Program-made: the position numbers and the translations under genes
Notes under the pieces: model-generated
The model's input: the letters and a program-made list of their open reading frames with translations, nothing else
Told to the model about the DNA's origin: nothing
The model's database searches: none
Origin: CAVTLG01 sp963802635
GTDB taxonomy: Bacteria; Chloroflexota; Ktedonobacteria; Ktedonobacterales; Ktedonobacteraceae
Assembly: GCA_963802635.1 (NCBI GenBank)
Contig: CAWDJJ010000001.1
Coordinates: 1,178,001-1,242,000, forward strand
Direction of reading: 5' to 3'
Length of the DNA stretch: 64,000 bases
Part shown: positions 27,063 through 36,957 of the stretch, piece by piece
Layout of the letters: the number at the start of each line of letters is the position of its first letter
Numbering within the stretch: position 1 is the stretch's first letter

Positions 27063-27091
27063 TTGGACTTTTGGTAAAACGGTGGTACAAT
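27063..27091 (+). promoter_or_regulatory. Strong sigma-70-type promoter
   Basis: TTGGAC (27063-27068), a 17-nt spacer, and TACAAT (27086-27091) precede an ATG at 27098. Transcription would begin on or near that ATG, making the message leaderless; a later ATG at 27128 has AGAGG upstream. Confidence 0.65.
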
Positions 27092-27097
27092 TGAGAC

Positions 27098-27904
27098 ATG
27101 CCAGTATTAGTTAGCAGAGGTACAACAATGTCAGAAAAATACCTATCAGCCAGTGAGGCTATAGAAGTACTCAACATGCCAGCATCCACATTTCACCGAC
27201 TTGTTAAAGAGGGGAAAATAAAGAAATATTATCCTACTCCTGTCAGCAAGCATGGTGAATATGATCCACGAGAAATAGCGCGTCTAAGAAGCAAGTTTAA
27301 AAGGGAGTCAGAACCGCAAGAAAAAGGGGAAACCGATTGGATACAGAATTCTGATATGGGGAATGTGTACAACCTAGAATATACTGTGTACGGTGATGAA
27401 ACCGGCAACCCATCTATCATTAGAAAATGGTATGAACGTAACCCAAACATGTGTAGGGTTCTCTACAATAAAGAGGATCGCAGGGACATATGGGGTGCAA
27501 TAAATATGGTCCCGATGGAAGAAGCTACCATATTCAAGCTACTTAAAGGCGAAATACGAGATATAGACCTTGACCCGCAAAGGGATATACGTACATTTGA
27601 AGAGCCAGGAATATATAACTTTTATGTTGCTTCAGTCATCGTACACCAACAGAGGAAACAACACTTTCTACTGCTCATAAACAGCCTGTTCGATTTTTGG
27701 TGTAAACAGGCACCTGATAGAACAATAGGGAAAATATACGGACGCGTTATCTCTGAAGATGGGGAGATGATGGCAAAAAAGCTTTTTTTCTCTCCTCTAT
27801 GGGATATATCGGAAAGCGCATATATGCTTGATATGCGTCGCCCTAATCCATCACGTATAGTTCAGAGTTTCCAATACTGTGTCAAGTCAAAATACCAAGA
27901 ATAA
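27098..27904 (+). CDS. HTH (MerR/excisionase-like) protein with acyltransferase-like C-terminus
   Basis: A 268-residue protein (258 if started at 27128). Residues about 11-60 form a MerR/excisionase helix-turn-helix (YLSASEAIEVLNMPASTFHR, then LVKEGKIKKYYPTP). The remainder has a GNAT-like strand-helix pattern (RVLYNKEDRRDIWGAINMVP, GIYNFYVASVIV), though no clear acetyl-CoA loop is visible. It is the last gene before attR and has a strong promoter, so it is probably a lysogeny-type regulator or directionality factor of the element. Confidence 0.6.
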   Translation: MPVLVSRGTTMSEKYLSASEAIEVLNMPASTFHRLVKEGKIKKYYPTPVSKHGEYDPREIARLRSKFKRESEPQEKGETDWIQNSDMGNVYNLEYTVYGDETGNPSIIRKWYERNPNMCRVLYNKEDRRDIWGAINMVPMEEATIFKLLKGEIRDIDLDPQRDIRTFEEPGIYNFYVASVIVHQQRKQHFLLLINSLFDFWCKQAPDRTIGKIYGRVISEDGEMMAKKLFFSPLWDISESAYMLDMRRPNPSRIVQSFQYCVKSKYQE

Positions 27905-28004
27905 GAGGATTTGTGCTCAGACTAAACCTAGCCATCGTTAACAACCGGTATAGACTCAGCGTGTAAAGCGAAGCAAAGGGCCTCTTATCTTGCAATTGTA
28001 GACT

Positions 28005-28030
28005 AGATAGGTAGTGCCAAGCACTTATCT
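28005..28030. other. attR of the integrated element
   Basis: The element half-site GATAGGTAGTG is followed by core CC (28017-28018) and the portal half-site AAGCACTTATCTC. Deleting 19401-28018 leaves GATTTGATC-CC-AAGCACTTATC (attB), which encodes DLIPSTY in the portal frame. Confidence 0.85.
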
Positions 28031-29204
28031 CGAGGTACATAATGCTTGCTACGAAGCCTACAACGCCAATCCGTTGGCCTTTGCTATCGTCGAAATCACC
28101 ACCAGCTTCGTGCTTGGTAAAGGGGTGACTCTCTGCGCACAGCATCCTGCTATACAACGATTACTGATGGACTTCTGGAACGACCCGGACAATCATATGG
28201 AGACACGCGTCTATGCTCTCTGCACCGAACTTTCTCTCTATGGCGAACAATTTATTCGCTTCTATGTCAACCCGATCAACGGCAGTCTGAAGATACGTCA
28301 GATCGATCCTTCGATTATTGATCAGATTGAGACAGATCCGCAGGATATTGAAACTGCCCTGCGCTTCCATCAGCGTCCTCTTGGTCCCAGTGCGACGCTG
28401 CCCGGTGATCCTGCACCGCCACGGGATCAACAGAACGTCGAGGGCGAGTGGCTCACGGCTGGCTCCGAGGTGGTGCAGTTTTGTATCAACAAGGTCTCGA
28501 ACGCCAAGCGCGGCAAGAGCGATCTGGCAACCCTGCTCCCCTGGCTGAGACGCTATAAGGATTGGCTGACCGACCGGGTACGCATTAATAAGTACAAAGG
28601 GGCGTTTTTGTGGGATGTGCAATTGCAGGGCGCAGACAAAAAATCGATTGACCGTAAGAAAATGGAGTACGCTTACCCTCCTGAGCCGGGTAGCATTATT
28701 ATCCATAACGAAACAGAGCAGTGGTCAGCCGTTAAGCCGGATATCAATGCCAACGAGGCTGCCGAAGACGGCAGAGCCTTGAAGTTAATGCTAGCGGTCG
28801 GCGCTCAATTACCAGAGCACTACCTATCAGACGGCAGCTACAGCAATCGAGCCACGGCAACGGAAATGGGTCTGCCAACCTTTCTCAAATTTCAGCGCCG
28901 CCAGCATATTATGCGTGCACTGCTGCGTACGATCCTGGATCGCGTCCTGCTTGAAGCACAAAAAGCTCACCGGCTCCCGGCAGATATCGACTGCGGCTAT
29001 GATATTCTCTTTCCTGATATCGATGTCGCTGACAATCAGACGCTTGCCAGCGCTACGCAATTGCTTGTCTCAGCGCTCACAGTAGCCAAACAGCAAGGTT
29101 GGGTCAGCGACGAAACGGCCATGCGCCTGCTTTTCCAATTTGCCGGTGAGGAAGTAGATATACACGAAGAGCAAGCACGTATTCAGGCTCAGGCCAGGGA
29201 GTAA
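28014..29204 (+). pseudogene. Phage portal protein, C-terminal part (gene split by insertion)
   Basis: The body of a portal protein: VHNACYEAYNANPLAFAIVE, KGVTLCA, DFWNDPDNHMETRVYALCTE, ELSLYGEQFIRFYVN and the late PEHYLSDGSYSNRATATEMG segment follow the usual portal sequence order for stem, wing and crown. It is in frame with the N-terminal part at 19198-19400. A GTG at 28014 could in theory allow a truncated product but has no SD. A 127-residue gene follows after 4 bp, as in head gene clusters. Confidence 0.85.
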
Positions 29205-29208
29205 GTAT

Positions 29209-29592
29209 ATGCCACTTGATGCGCGTAAGACTCAACATCTGCTGCAGCTCATTACTCGTAGTTTTGCCGGACGCCAGCGCTCTGTTGTCTGTGTGTACCA
29301 GATCAGCGGAATTTATAGTTATGGCGTGTTGCAAGTGATCATGCGACCCCAACAGGTGCTTGATCCACAGATATTCAACGCCGTTGGTCAGCCTCTCCCA
29401 CACAATGCAGATACTGTTATGATTGCGCCGCTGGGCACAAACTTTATTGGAGCTGTGTATGTTGCTGATACAACTACTGCTAGCACTAGCGCCGTCGCGC
29501 AAGCTGCCAAATACGAAATTGTCGAAGTGCTACCCGTAGGTATCATTCCCGGTGGTAGTCATCTCCGCGTTTCATTGCGTCGCTTGCGCTAG
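29209..29592 (+). CDS. Phage-type protein downstream of portal
   Basis: A 127-residue protein beginning MPLDARKTQHLLQLITRSFA. It is beta-rich (SVVCVYQISGIYSYGVLQVI, EIVEVLPVGIIPGGSHLRVS) and ends basic. It starts 4 bp after the portal stop, so it is co-transcribed. Position suggests a head-tail or structural protein, but no family is recognised. Downstream lies an IS insertion that may have cut off the rest of the phage cluster. Confidence 0.6.
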   Translation: MPLDARKTQHLLQLITRSFAGRQRSVVCVYQISGIYSYGVLQVIMRPQQVLDPQIFNAVGQPLPHNADTVMIAPLGTNFIGAVYVADTTTASTSAVAQAAKYEIVEVLPVGIIPGGSHLRVSLRRLR

Positions 29593-29658
29593 AGCGTAAC
29601 CCATTTTCTCATCAGCTCGGCACAAAACTTCGCGTAGGACCGAGTGAAGATCTTTTTT

Positions 29659-30890
29659 ACCACTGTGGAGGGCGTTTCCTAACCGTGAAAAGGCTCTTCA
29701 ATAGAGACACCAACCAGCTTGTACTTGGCAGAGTAAGGTAAGCTGACTCTCGACGAGGCTCGTTCCCTCGTCAAGGAGATCAGCTTATGATGCCTACACT
29801 CGTCAAAGAACAGGCACCCGTCCCACCACCATCCTATCAGCGTGCACAAGCCCGGCTAGGTCCTGCTTTACATATTGATGCTCTGACTCTGGTCACGACA
29901 TTGCATTTGCTCGCACTTTGCCGTCTGGCAGTTCGTCTGGCCCACCGTCGCTGTCCTCCTCCATTGCCAGCCGGTCCAGGGGGAGCTCCGCGCACCTATA
30001 GTGAGGAGAGCCTGCTTCTGATCAGTCTCTTGCGTACCTTATGGCGACTTATCGTATCAGGATATGCATGACTGGCTCAAGAGTTGGCCTGCTTTGGCCC
30101 TTGCCTGTGGCTTGCCTCTAGACAAACAGGGACGGCCTCGCATTCCGAGCCCATCGCAGCAGTGCAAACGTCGCCATGCTGCTGGGGCTCCTGTGCACGA
30201 GTCGCTGTTCGTGCTGGTCGTTCTGCAAGCCTCCGACGGCGACTCATTGGAGCTCGTGATCTCATCATTGATAGTGCTCCCATCCTGGCCTGGAGACGAC
30301 GTGATCCTGATGCTGCTTACGGACATGCTCCTGCTCACCATCCTCTCCCTCTCTTACGAGGCTTCCGCGTGCACACCCTCATCTGTCGTGGTTCTGGCTT
30401 ACCTCTCTTCTTTTTGCTCTCTCCTGCCAACCCACACGATGCCCCTTTTGCACAACGTCTTGTTGGCAGGAGCCGTTCATCTCTACCAGATCCGTCCCCG
30501 TATCGTTCGCCTGGACGCTGCCTATTGGGGTCTGCGTCTCATTGCCTGGATTCATGCCGTGCTTGGGGCTGTTGCCGTCATCCCTTGGAATCCCAAAAAC
30601 CAGAAGAACCGCTCCTGCTTACCACCAACCTGGACCAGAGAAGAACTCGGAAAGCGCAGTAGCATCGAACGCTTCTTTGGACGCGTTTTTCTCTTTTTCA
30701 TCTCCAACGTCCACCTTTGTGTGGTTGGTCCGAGATCGTTTCGCAGGTGGCCTTAACCTACGCTGCTTCTCTTATCGTTGGGTTAGCCGCTCAGCAGGCT
30801 GGTCGTCCTGATCTCATCCGCTCACCCAAGCGCGTCTTAGCTCATCTATGGGAGAGGGATTCCGAGTTATGAAACGCCCTCCACTGTGGT
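29659..30890 (+). mobile_element. IS element with 25-bp inverted repeats, decayed
   Basis: The left end ACCACTGTGGAGGGCGTTTC (29659-29683) and the right end 30866-30890 are inverted copies matching at 23 of 25 positions. They enclose a single DDE-type transposase broken by frameshifts. No obvious target duplication is seen. It separates the phage-type genes from the 323-residue gene on the minus strand. Confidence 0.75.
29787..30871 (+). pseudogene. IS4/IS5-like transposase with at least three frameshifts
   Basis: Fragments in three frames line up as one protein. MMPTLVKEQAP to LLISLLRTLWR is followed by DLSYQDMHDWLKSWPALALA, then IIDSAPILAWRRRDPDAAYG, LLRGFRVHTLICRGSGLPLF and SPANPHDAPFA, and finally PRIVRLDAAYWGLRLIAWIH to SIERFFGRVFLFF. 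Catalytic residues are recognisable in IIDSAP, RLDAAYWG and KRSSIERFF. At least three single-base shifts are needed, at about 30045, 30200 and 30450, so the gene is dead. Confidence 0.75.
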
Positions 30891-30942
30891 CTTCTGCATT
30901 GAGAGAGGGAGAAAGATCTTTGCGGCCCTTGTAGATTGGGTA

Positions 30943-31911
30943 TTACCCCAAACTACAAATGAGTCCTAGCCCATATTGCGCCGCCATACGTACCACCTTC
31001 AGCAAGGCATCCGCGTGAGCAGGCAGCACTTCATCGATCATGCGAAATGCCTGGCCGCTGTGCTGCAAACGAAAGCGCGCGTAATCCTCTTCCGCTACTG
31101 TCTGCTCTGGTGGTTGCGCAGCACGCAAACAGAGCGCGAGCTGCCACACTTCATCGGGCGTGAGATAACCGATATACGCTTCATAAGGCTCGCCGATGCG
31201 ATAACCGAAAGGCATACTACGCCGCTCACAGGCCAGCAGTTCAAAGAGCGCCATGGCACGTACCGATAGTGTCGCCAGCCAACCACGCAAATGAAATGCC
31301 ATCGGATGGCGACCAATAGTTACGCCCGGCAATCTTGCCTCTTCTTCAGCACACTCATCCTGCGGCTCACTGACAGAGAGTGGGACGACAGAGCGCCCAC
31401 TGACCTCCTGCGCCAGTTCACTTAAACCGGCTGAATGCAGAAGAGCAACGATCTCGCTGCGATGCAATATCTGTTCTGGAGGTAGCATCTCCGCCGGTTC
31501 CTGCGCCGATGGTCCACTTGCACGAGGCAACGTAAACCATGACTGGCAATATTCCTCAACTAACGCGCCCCATATCGTACAGACTGCGTCAGAGTGCTGA
31601 TAGAGCTGCGGAGGATGACGATGAATGTACTTATCACTCAAGGCAGTGAATTGCTCAGCAGCGCAGAGCAGTTGATACTCACGGCGCGTATGTGAGCCAC
31701 GCGGCAACTGTTTCACGAAGGCGCTGGCTCGCGACCAGTTACAGGAAGATTGCAACGCTTCGGGTACAAATCTTTCTTCGCGCGCACTACGTGTCTGCTG
31801 ATACAACTGATATATTAGCGTTTCTTCGCCATCAATAAGCCAGCGTGCAAATGCTGGCATAATACGCTCCTTATATGCTTCCCAATCGAAACCATGCACA
31901 CACACTATCAT
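30943..31911 (-). CDS. Conserved-looking protein of unknown function
   Basis: A 322-residue soluble protein starting MIVCVHGFDWEAYKERIMPA. It is rich in Trp, Glu and His, with helical stretches (FARWLIDGEETLIYQLYQQT, LYQHSDAVCTIWGALVEEYC) and a C-terminal half containing GYRIGEPYEAYIGYLTPDEV and ALLKVVRMAAQYGLGL. No catalytic motif or membrane segment is seen. The pattern suggests a species-group-specific protein that responds to a partner. Start chosen at ATG 31911; the ATG three bases upstream is equally possible. Confidence 0.6.
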   Translation of the reverse strand: MIVCVHGFDWEAYKERIMPAFARWLIDGEETLIYQLYQQTRSAREERFVPEALQSSCNWSRASAFVKQLPRGSHTRREYQLLCAAEQFTALSDKYIHRHPPQLYQHSDAVCTIWGALVEEYCQSWFTLPRASGPSAQEPAEMLPPEQILHRSEIVALLHSAGLSELAQEVSGRSVVPLSVSEPQDECAEEEARLPGVTIGRHPMAFHLRGWLATLSVRAMALFELLACERRSMPFGYRIGEPYEAYIGYLTPDEVWQLALCLRAAQPPEQTVAEEDYARFRLQHSGQAFRMIDEVLPAHADALLKVVRMAAQYGLGLICSLG

Positions 31912-32074
31912 CACTTATCACCCATCCATCTGTTGGTGGACATTATGCCATACAAAAAAACTCACCTCTCATCATCATAATGCTATCGGTCGCAATTTCC
32001 AAATAGATAGCGCAGTGGTACCTGTTATTGAAAACTGAGAGGGCATCTTCTGTCACAGATCACTTTGTTGGCAT

Positions 32075-33313
32075 TCATTTTTCTGCGACTGACTCACCTG
32101 ACTCTTTAGGAGCTTTATCCGGTAGTACATAGAGGCCCATCTGTGCTTGTCGCATGATAGCCTCTAACATCGGGTCATCACTCACTGCAGGCAACTGCAC
32201 GCTATCTTGTTGCGCTGGCGCTAGTGGGATTGTTGTCACTCGTATCGCCGGATCTGTGGGTTCTAGTTCGGACGGCAACGTAGCTGGTATGAGAGACAGG
32301 CCAGATGTAGATGCTGCTGAAACGTCGTTTTCTTGCCTGGCTTCCTGCGGTAAATCTAGCATATCTAGCGATAGAGGACTCATATCACTGGTTAAGGCCC
32401 GAGCATGCGCTCCATCCTTGGATATGAGTTGCGCTGGCATAGGTGATGTCATCGGATGCAGATTGCTTGGCATGTATGTTTGAGCAGATGCTGCCATGTA
32501 TGACAAGGGAGATGATTGATTAACATGTATAGGCACAGATGCGGGTATGCGTGGCATATTGTTTGCCATTGTTACTGCCGAAGCAAACGCCGCAGATGGC
32601 GTGGCTATGGCAGGTACGACCTTTGAGTTATTCCGCATTGTCCATGGCGCTGACTGCCCTGCTGCTACTGTTCCCCCCGGTGTCACTGCAAGGACGCCTT
32701 TGCGCCGCAAGACCAATAGACCCATCGTTCCACTACCTACCAGCAGCACAAGCAAGACAATGCCTCCCGAAACGAGCATACTGTTTATAATACCATTGGT
32801 CGCTGGAACTGTAGAAGTTGCGCCAGTAGGAGCTACGCCAATAGTTGTGGCAGAAGAGGTCGTTGTCGTCGCAGCCGACGTAGCTACTGCGGTAGGCATG
32901 GCCGTGGCCGTGGCCGTCGCGGCAATAGCAGTGGGAGTGTTGGCTGGTAATGGAGCCTGTGGCCCTGGCACAGCTCCAGCCGCTGGTGGAGCTTTTGTTG
33001 GCACTGCTGGTGGAGCTTTTGTGGGTGCCGCGGTTGGAGCTTTTGTGGGTGCCGCGGTTGGAGCCGCTGTTGCCGTGGCCGTTGGTGTTGCCGTCGCAAC
33101 CGCCGTGGCCGTTGGTGTTGCCGTCGCAACCGCCGTGGCCGTAACGGTTAGTGGTAATGTAGTCGCATCAAGTGCAACAAAACTGCCATTAGTACTGGCA
33201 CGAGCATGCATAAGCACTGCAACGATACCGACGACCACAAATAAAAAGAGCGCCCAGCAGACAACTACTAATCTCAGCGCCCTGTATATGTTTATCTTCA
33301 GTTTCTTATTCAC
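32075..33313 (-). CDS. Low-complexity Thr/Ala/Pro-rich membrane protein
   Basis: A 412-residue protein. An N-terminal membrane helix (VVVCWALFLFVVVGIVAVLM) is followed by a long region with TATPTATAVA and APTKAP repeats (about 50-150), then a second helix (MLVSGGIVLLVLLVGSGTMG) and a polar tail with DLPQEARQEND. It looks like a surface or stalk protein anchored twice. GTG 33313 has GGAAGG about 11 bases upstream; the frame is open to ATG 33361. Repeats at 32880-33150 are GC-rich and period-biased. Confidence 0.6.
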   Translation of the reverse strand: MNKKLKINIYRALRLVVVCWALFLFVVVGIVAVLMHARASTNGSFVALDATTLPLTVTATAVATATPTATAVATATPTATATAAPTAAPTKAPTAAPTKAPPAVPTKAPPAAGAVPGPQAPLPANTPTAIAATATATAMPTAVATSAATTTTSSATTIGVAPTGATSTVPATNGIINSMLVSGGIVLLVLLVGSGTMGLLVLRRKGVLAVTPGGTVAAGQSAPWTMRNNSKVVPAIATPSAAFASAVTMANNMPRIPASVPIHVNQSSPLSYMAASAQTYMPSNLHPMTSPMPAQLISKDGAHARALTSDMSPLSLDMLDLPQEARQENDVSAASTSGLSLIPATLPSELEPTDPAIRVTTIPLAPAQQDSVQLPAVSDDPMLEAIMRQAQMGLYVLPDKAPKESGESVAEK

Positions 33314-33577
33314 TTGTCTCAGCCTTCCCGTACAGTGGTATGACACCCGGCGAGTACACATTAACCCACTCTCGCTCTCCCCAGAACAAGAGAGGGTTAG
33401 CTATGGGGGAATACTTAATAAGGAATACATATCAAGTATATATCAGTGTTTTTTAGTGTAATAGCTTCTTGTCTAAACTGTCAAACAAACAGAAAATTGT
33501 ACTAGTAAAAATGGGTATATTATCCCCTTTTTCGACTATTTTTCTCTGTATACATCTGCTATACTGATTATGAGAGC

Positions 33578-36367
33578 ATGCCCACTACATATGAAAGAGA
33601 TCGTTCCGCTATGCCAGGTGATCATCGCCGAGAGACTCATAATGCTCCACCACAGGATCAAAAGGAGACAAGTCTCTTTATTGGGTCTGATATGATCACG
33701 TTCAAAGATCAATCTTCGTCCGCTGAACTGTCAAAGGCAGATGTCACAAGGAACTTGAGCGACTTCACACTGTCAGATCCAGGTTCTCCTGGTAAAGACC
33801 CAGAACATGCCAATCTTCCTAAGACGCACACGGACACGTCCGCCTTCCGGCCTGAAGAGAGCAAAAGATCCGCCCTCATAGAAGAAGGCATAGAAAAGTA
33901 TCAAACGGCTCACGCGAAGATTGGAGCAACCAGTGAAGTGTTAAGTGCACTTTCTGCACTAAGAAAAGAAGCTGATGCAATAGAAATACAGACGGGAGAG
34001 TCCACAGAGCAATTCAGGGATAGACTGACTACTCTGGGTGATCGTGCTACAAAGCTGGCTAGTAGTGCCAAAAAATTGCGAGGTACTACTACAAGTCATA
34101 ATTTAGATGATTTTATCGCAGAGCAACAAAGTACGCAAGAACAGGCAAATATACTCTTTGAGGAGACAAAGAAGATAAAACCCCTCACACCACAGGAAAC
34201 CTCTCAAATAACTTCTCTCAAATCTCAATCCGACCAGCATATCGCTGACATAAACCAGATAAGAGATACAGATGGAATTGATACCTGGCAAGACTTTAAA
34301 AGTGATATAAAAGCAATAGAAATCAAATTGGATGAGGTAGAACATGAACGACTATCTACCCTTTTTAATGAATATGAGAAAAATCTACAAGAGATTCACG
34401 AGAATATTATAGTGCCTTACAATACATTGAAATATTTTTGTGAACTGAGAGGAAATATTGATAAAATAGAAGTTCAGACAGAAGAGTCTGCCGAACAATT
34501 CAAGGGTAGATTGACAGAACAATTCAGGGATAGATTGACTCTTCTGGATGATCTTGCAACAAAACTAGCTGATCAGATAGAGGGTAGTACCTCAAGTAAT
34601 AATTTAGACAATTTTATTGCAGCACAACAATCTAAACTAAAGCAAGTAAAGAAACAGGTTCTTAAGGCCTGTCCTTCTTTTGATGATCTAAAACCTATAC
34701 TAAGAGAACAAGCATCTCAAATAATTTCCACTAGAAATCAACTTTATAACGGTACTAAGAGCATGAAACGACTAAAGAACACCTATAAAATTTCTAGCTG
34801 GCATGATTTAGAAAGCAAAATAAAAGATTTAAAAACAGAAATACAGAGTAAACAAGATGATTATCATCTTTTAAGAGAAATAAAAGAGACATCAGTGTAT
34901 TTACAAAATATACTCCAAGAAAATGCTAATATACAACTGAAAATTGAAAATTGCGAAAAATATTTATTAATAGCATATTCTACATTACAACCACAGATAT
35001 ATTTAAGAGATGTAAAACTTAAAGAACAAGAGTTACTCAACCCTTCTGAGCTTCAGTTTCTTTATCACCAACTAAAGCAAAACCAGGACTTTTGTCGTGG
35101 TCTCTTAAACAATATAGAGGAAGAAAGCAAGAGACTTAGCTCATATACATTAAAACATGAAGCAGCACCTAGTGATTATGGAAGAAACGCTCTCTACCTC
35201 CAAAATGGACGTCAAATAAACGATGTTGAAACTGATATACAACAGAGGGAATCTTATATTAAACGCGTGTTACAAGATTATGAAAAGCTTCTGAAGGACC
35301 TGGATGCATTACTCAAAACTGATCAGGAACAACTTCAGCCCCAGGAATGGAAAGGAATCTTCTCCAATGAAGAGAACCGCCAAAGAGTAGAAGATATAAC
35401 ACGCAAGCTCGAAGGACGCTACCCGAAAGGTGATCGGAAGATCCTTCAACAGTTGGCGACCGCCAAAGTTGTGCTCATGAACAAAGCCTATTGTGTCTCC
35501 GCTCTGGAAAAGCTGCAAGGTGAAATGCAAGCCAATGGGAAGTCACTGGACGCACTCTTGAGTGATTATGAAAAAGAGCAAGGTTTCAATGAGAGAATAC
35601 TTGTAGATAGCTTCCTAAAGCCACACATATTCAAAAGAAATTTACGCGAAAAACGTCCTATGTTCGATCCAGGAGCAGGCGCTAGGCATGGTCCTTATAC
35701 TCACCGTTTACAATTTAGTGCCATTCTACGGCAAGCTCGGCTGGATGGCATCCTTGCAATGGAGCCAGTAGAACTCTATGCCAGCATGGGCAAACTACAC
35801 TTCACGACTGACTATAATCATTTCGGTACCTGGGAAGACGTTGCCGATAACGACGCTTATCTAATAAAAGATGAAAGACTGACATTTTCTGCTATAGAAA
35901 TGTCGAAAGAAGTCTCTGCCTGGAAAATGCGTCAAATACTTGGTTTCAGCGATCCCGGCTTTATCGGTGAGTACCTCAATCTTGCACTGTCTCCCGGCCC
36001 TCTCAAACAAGAACTGCAACTCACCTTTTTAAAGCAAATGCACTTTGGCAAAAACTACATTCTGGGTGAGCAAGAATATACACAGGGTATCCGGGATACC
36101 ATTATTAGATTTGAGGAACAAAAGCTGAAAAGCCAACGTCAACAAACAATGGGTCGAGTAAAGGACAGACTGGAACGCCAATATCAGCAAACAATAAATG
36201 CTTTAAGAGACGAACTGAACCAGTTGGATAACGTCGAAGCACTGGAGCAACGCTATGCTACCACCAAGGGCGTTATCCCCACCCCAATGGATCTCGATGG
36301 CGACTTTTTCCAGGCCAGGGACAAGATATTGGCAGAAAACGCACCCACAGAAAGCACCTCTGAGTAG
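33578..36367 (+). CDS. Large coiled-coil protein of unknown function
   Basis: A 929-residue, highly charged helical protein. From about residue 105 to 660 it is almost continuous coiled coil (QSTQEQANILFEETKKIKPL, KLEGRYPKGDRKILQQLATA). Two segments around FRDRLTTLGDRATKLASSAK recur near residue 313 as FRDRLTLLDDLATKL, an internal duplication of about 150 residues. The C-terminal 250 residues (MFDPGAGARHGPYTHRLQFS, ATTKGVIPTPMDLDGDFFQA) look globular. The middle is AT-rich compared with neighbours. -10-like TATACT lies just ahead of ATG 33578. Its neighbours hint at a defence or structural role, but this is unproven. Confidence 0.65.
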   Translation: MPTTYERDRSAMPGDHRRETHNAPPQDQKETSLFIGSDMITFKDQSSSAELSKADVTRNLSDFTLSDPGSPGKDPEHANLPKTHTDTSAFRPEESKRSALIEEGIEKYQTAHAKIGATSEVLSALSALRKEADAIEIQTGESTEQFRDRLTTLGDRATKLASSAKKLRGTTTSHNLDDFIAEQQSTQEQANILFEETKKIKPLTPQETSQITSLKSQSDQHIADINQIRDTDGIDTWQDFKSDIKAIEIKLDEVEHERLSTLFNEYEKNLQEIHENIIVPYNTLKYFCELRGNIDKIEVQTEESAEQFKGRLTEQFRDRLTLLDDLATKLADQIEGSTSSNNLDNFIAAQQSKLKQVKKQVLKACPSFDDLKPILREQASQIISTRNQLYNGTKSMKRLKNTYKISSWHDLESKIKDLKTEIQSKQDDYHLLREIKETSVYLQNILQENANIQLKIENCEKYLLIAYSTLQPQIYLRDVKLKEQELLNPSELQFLYHQLKQNQDFCRGLLNNIEEESKRLSSYTLKHEAAPSDYGRNALYLQNGRQINDVETDIQQRESYIKRVLQDYEKLLKDLDALLKTDQEQLQPQEWKGIFSNEENRQRVEDITRKLEGRYPKGDRKILQQLATAKVVLMNKAYCVSALEKLQGEMQANGKSLDALLSDYEKEQGFNERILVDSFLKPHIFKRNLREKRPMFDPGAGARHGPYTHRLQFSAILRQARLDGILAMEPVELYASMGKLHFTTDYNHFGTWEDVADNDAYLIKDERLTFSAIEMSKEVSAWKMRQILGFSDPGFIGEYLNLALSPGPLKQELQLTFLKQMHFGKNYILGEQEYTQGIRDTIIRFEEQKLKSQRQQTMGRVKDRLERQYQQTINALRDELNQLDNVEALEQRYATTKGVIPTPMDLDGDFFQARDKILAENAPTESTSE

Positions 36368-36422
36368 CTTCTCGCCCGCGCCTTTTGCCGCACTTTCATC
36401 GTCCACGAGAGGAGCTAGGTAG

Positions 36423-36516
36423 GGGCGGTGCTTGCCTCCGCCCAGGGGCGCACGCGTTCTTGTTCCGTCTGGCAATGAAGCTGACGCTTCTGCTGCTGTG
36501 CAGCCAGCCAGACGGA
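36423..36516. repeat. Intergenic palindromes, including a GC-rich repeat family member
   Basis: GGGCGG pairs with CCGCCC around TGCTTGCCT (36423-36443), and TCCGTCTGGC (36464-36473) pairs with 36507-36516. The first palindrome recurs, split by an IS, at 45639/47174. The second could terminate the coiled-coil gene. Confidence 0.6.
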
Positions 36517-36560
36517 TCAGCAAGGTAACGCCCTTGACTTTTATCTAGCAGATACGTTAT

Positions 36561-36582
36561 TATTTCAGTATCTACTGAAATA
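36561..36582. promoter_or_regulatory. SdpR operator, 22-bp perfect palindrome
   Basis: TATTTCAGTA-TC-TACTGAAATA is a perfect dyad 37 bp before the sdpR start. It matches the palindrome core at 38685-38706 at 20 of 22 positions, marking a shared operator probably bound by SdpR dimers. Confidence 0.75.
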
Positions 36583-36618
36583 TTGAATTATTGAGAGTTT
36601 GGAAAGGTGGGGTTGTCT

Positions 36619-36957
36619 ATGCAAGAGGCGTACAAGGCAATTGCAGATCCGACGCGGAGGCGCATTTTAAAGTACTTGCGCGGCGGTGAACGCACTGCCG
36701 GAGAACTGGCCGAGTATGTCGGTGTGGGACGTACTGCTCTTTCGCACCATCTCACGATGCTTAAATTGGCCGATCTGGTGCGTGTGGAGCGGCGCAGACA
36801 ATTCCAGGTCTATACACTCAACACCACGGTGCTGCAAGATTTAATGGCAGAGCTTATCGACTGGTTTGGAGGTATGGGAGCCTCTACCGACGACGAGTTC
36901 TCGCGTGCTGCTGAATCTGTAAATGAAATGGATGTATCCAGGGAGGATAGCCTATGA
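36619..36957 (+). CDS. sdpR: ArsR-family autorepressor SdpR
   Basis: A 112-residue winged-helix repressor. It starts MQEAYKAIADPTRRRILKYL, has the recognition helix in GVGRTALSHHLTMLKLADLV and the wing RRRQFQVYTL, all typical of SdpR-like ArsR proteins that lack metal Cys residues. It would repress its own operon with SdpI until SdpI titrates it at the membrane. ATG 36619 has GGTGG about nine bases upstream. It overlaps sdpI by 4 bp. Confidence 0.85.
   Translation: MQEAYKAIADPTRRRILKYLRGGERTAGELAEYVGVGRTALSHHLTMLKLADLVRVERRRQFQVYTLNTTVLQDLMAELIDWFGGMGASTDDEFSRAAESVNEMDVSREDSL

Larger units (their letters stand above)
19401..28018. mobile_element. 8.6-kb serine-recombinase integrative element inserted in the portal gene
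   Basis: Both ends were located by restoration of the portal reading frame and by symmetry of the rebuilt attP. The cargo comprises a large serine recombinase beside attL, a Myb/SANT-like DNA-binding ORF, a Rep-like initiator, two tiny Cys-rich proteins, two small membrane proteins, a large inverted repeat that could be an origin, a sigma-like factor and an HTH protein beside attR. No capsid or conjugation genes are seen, so it is a satellite or a small integrative mobilizable/replicative element. Confidence 0.85.

Noticed and set aside
29596..29660. CTCGG/CCGAG pair followed by a T-run as a copy of the MITE-like element
   Set aside because: Only a short GACCGAGTG match; flanks do not align. 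A weak terminator is possible.
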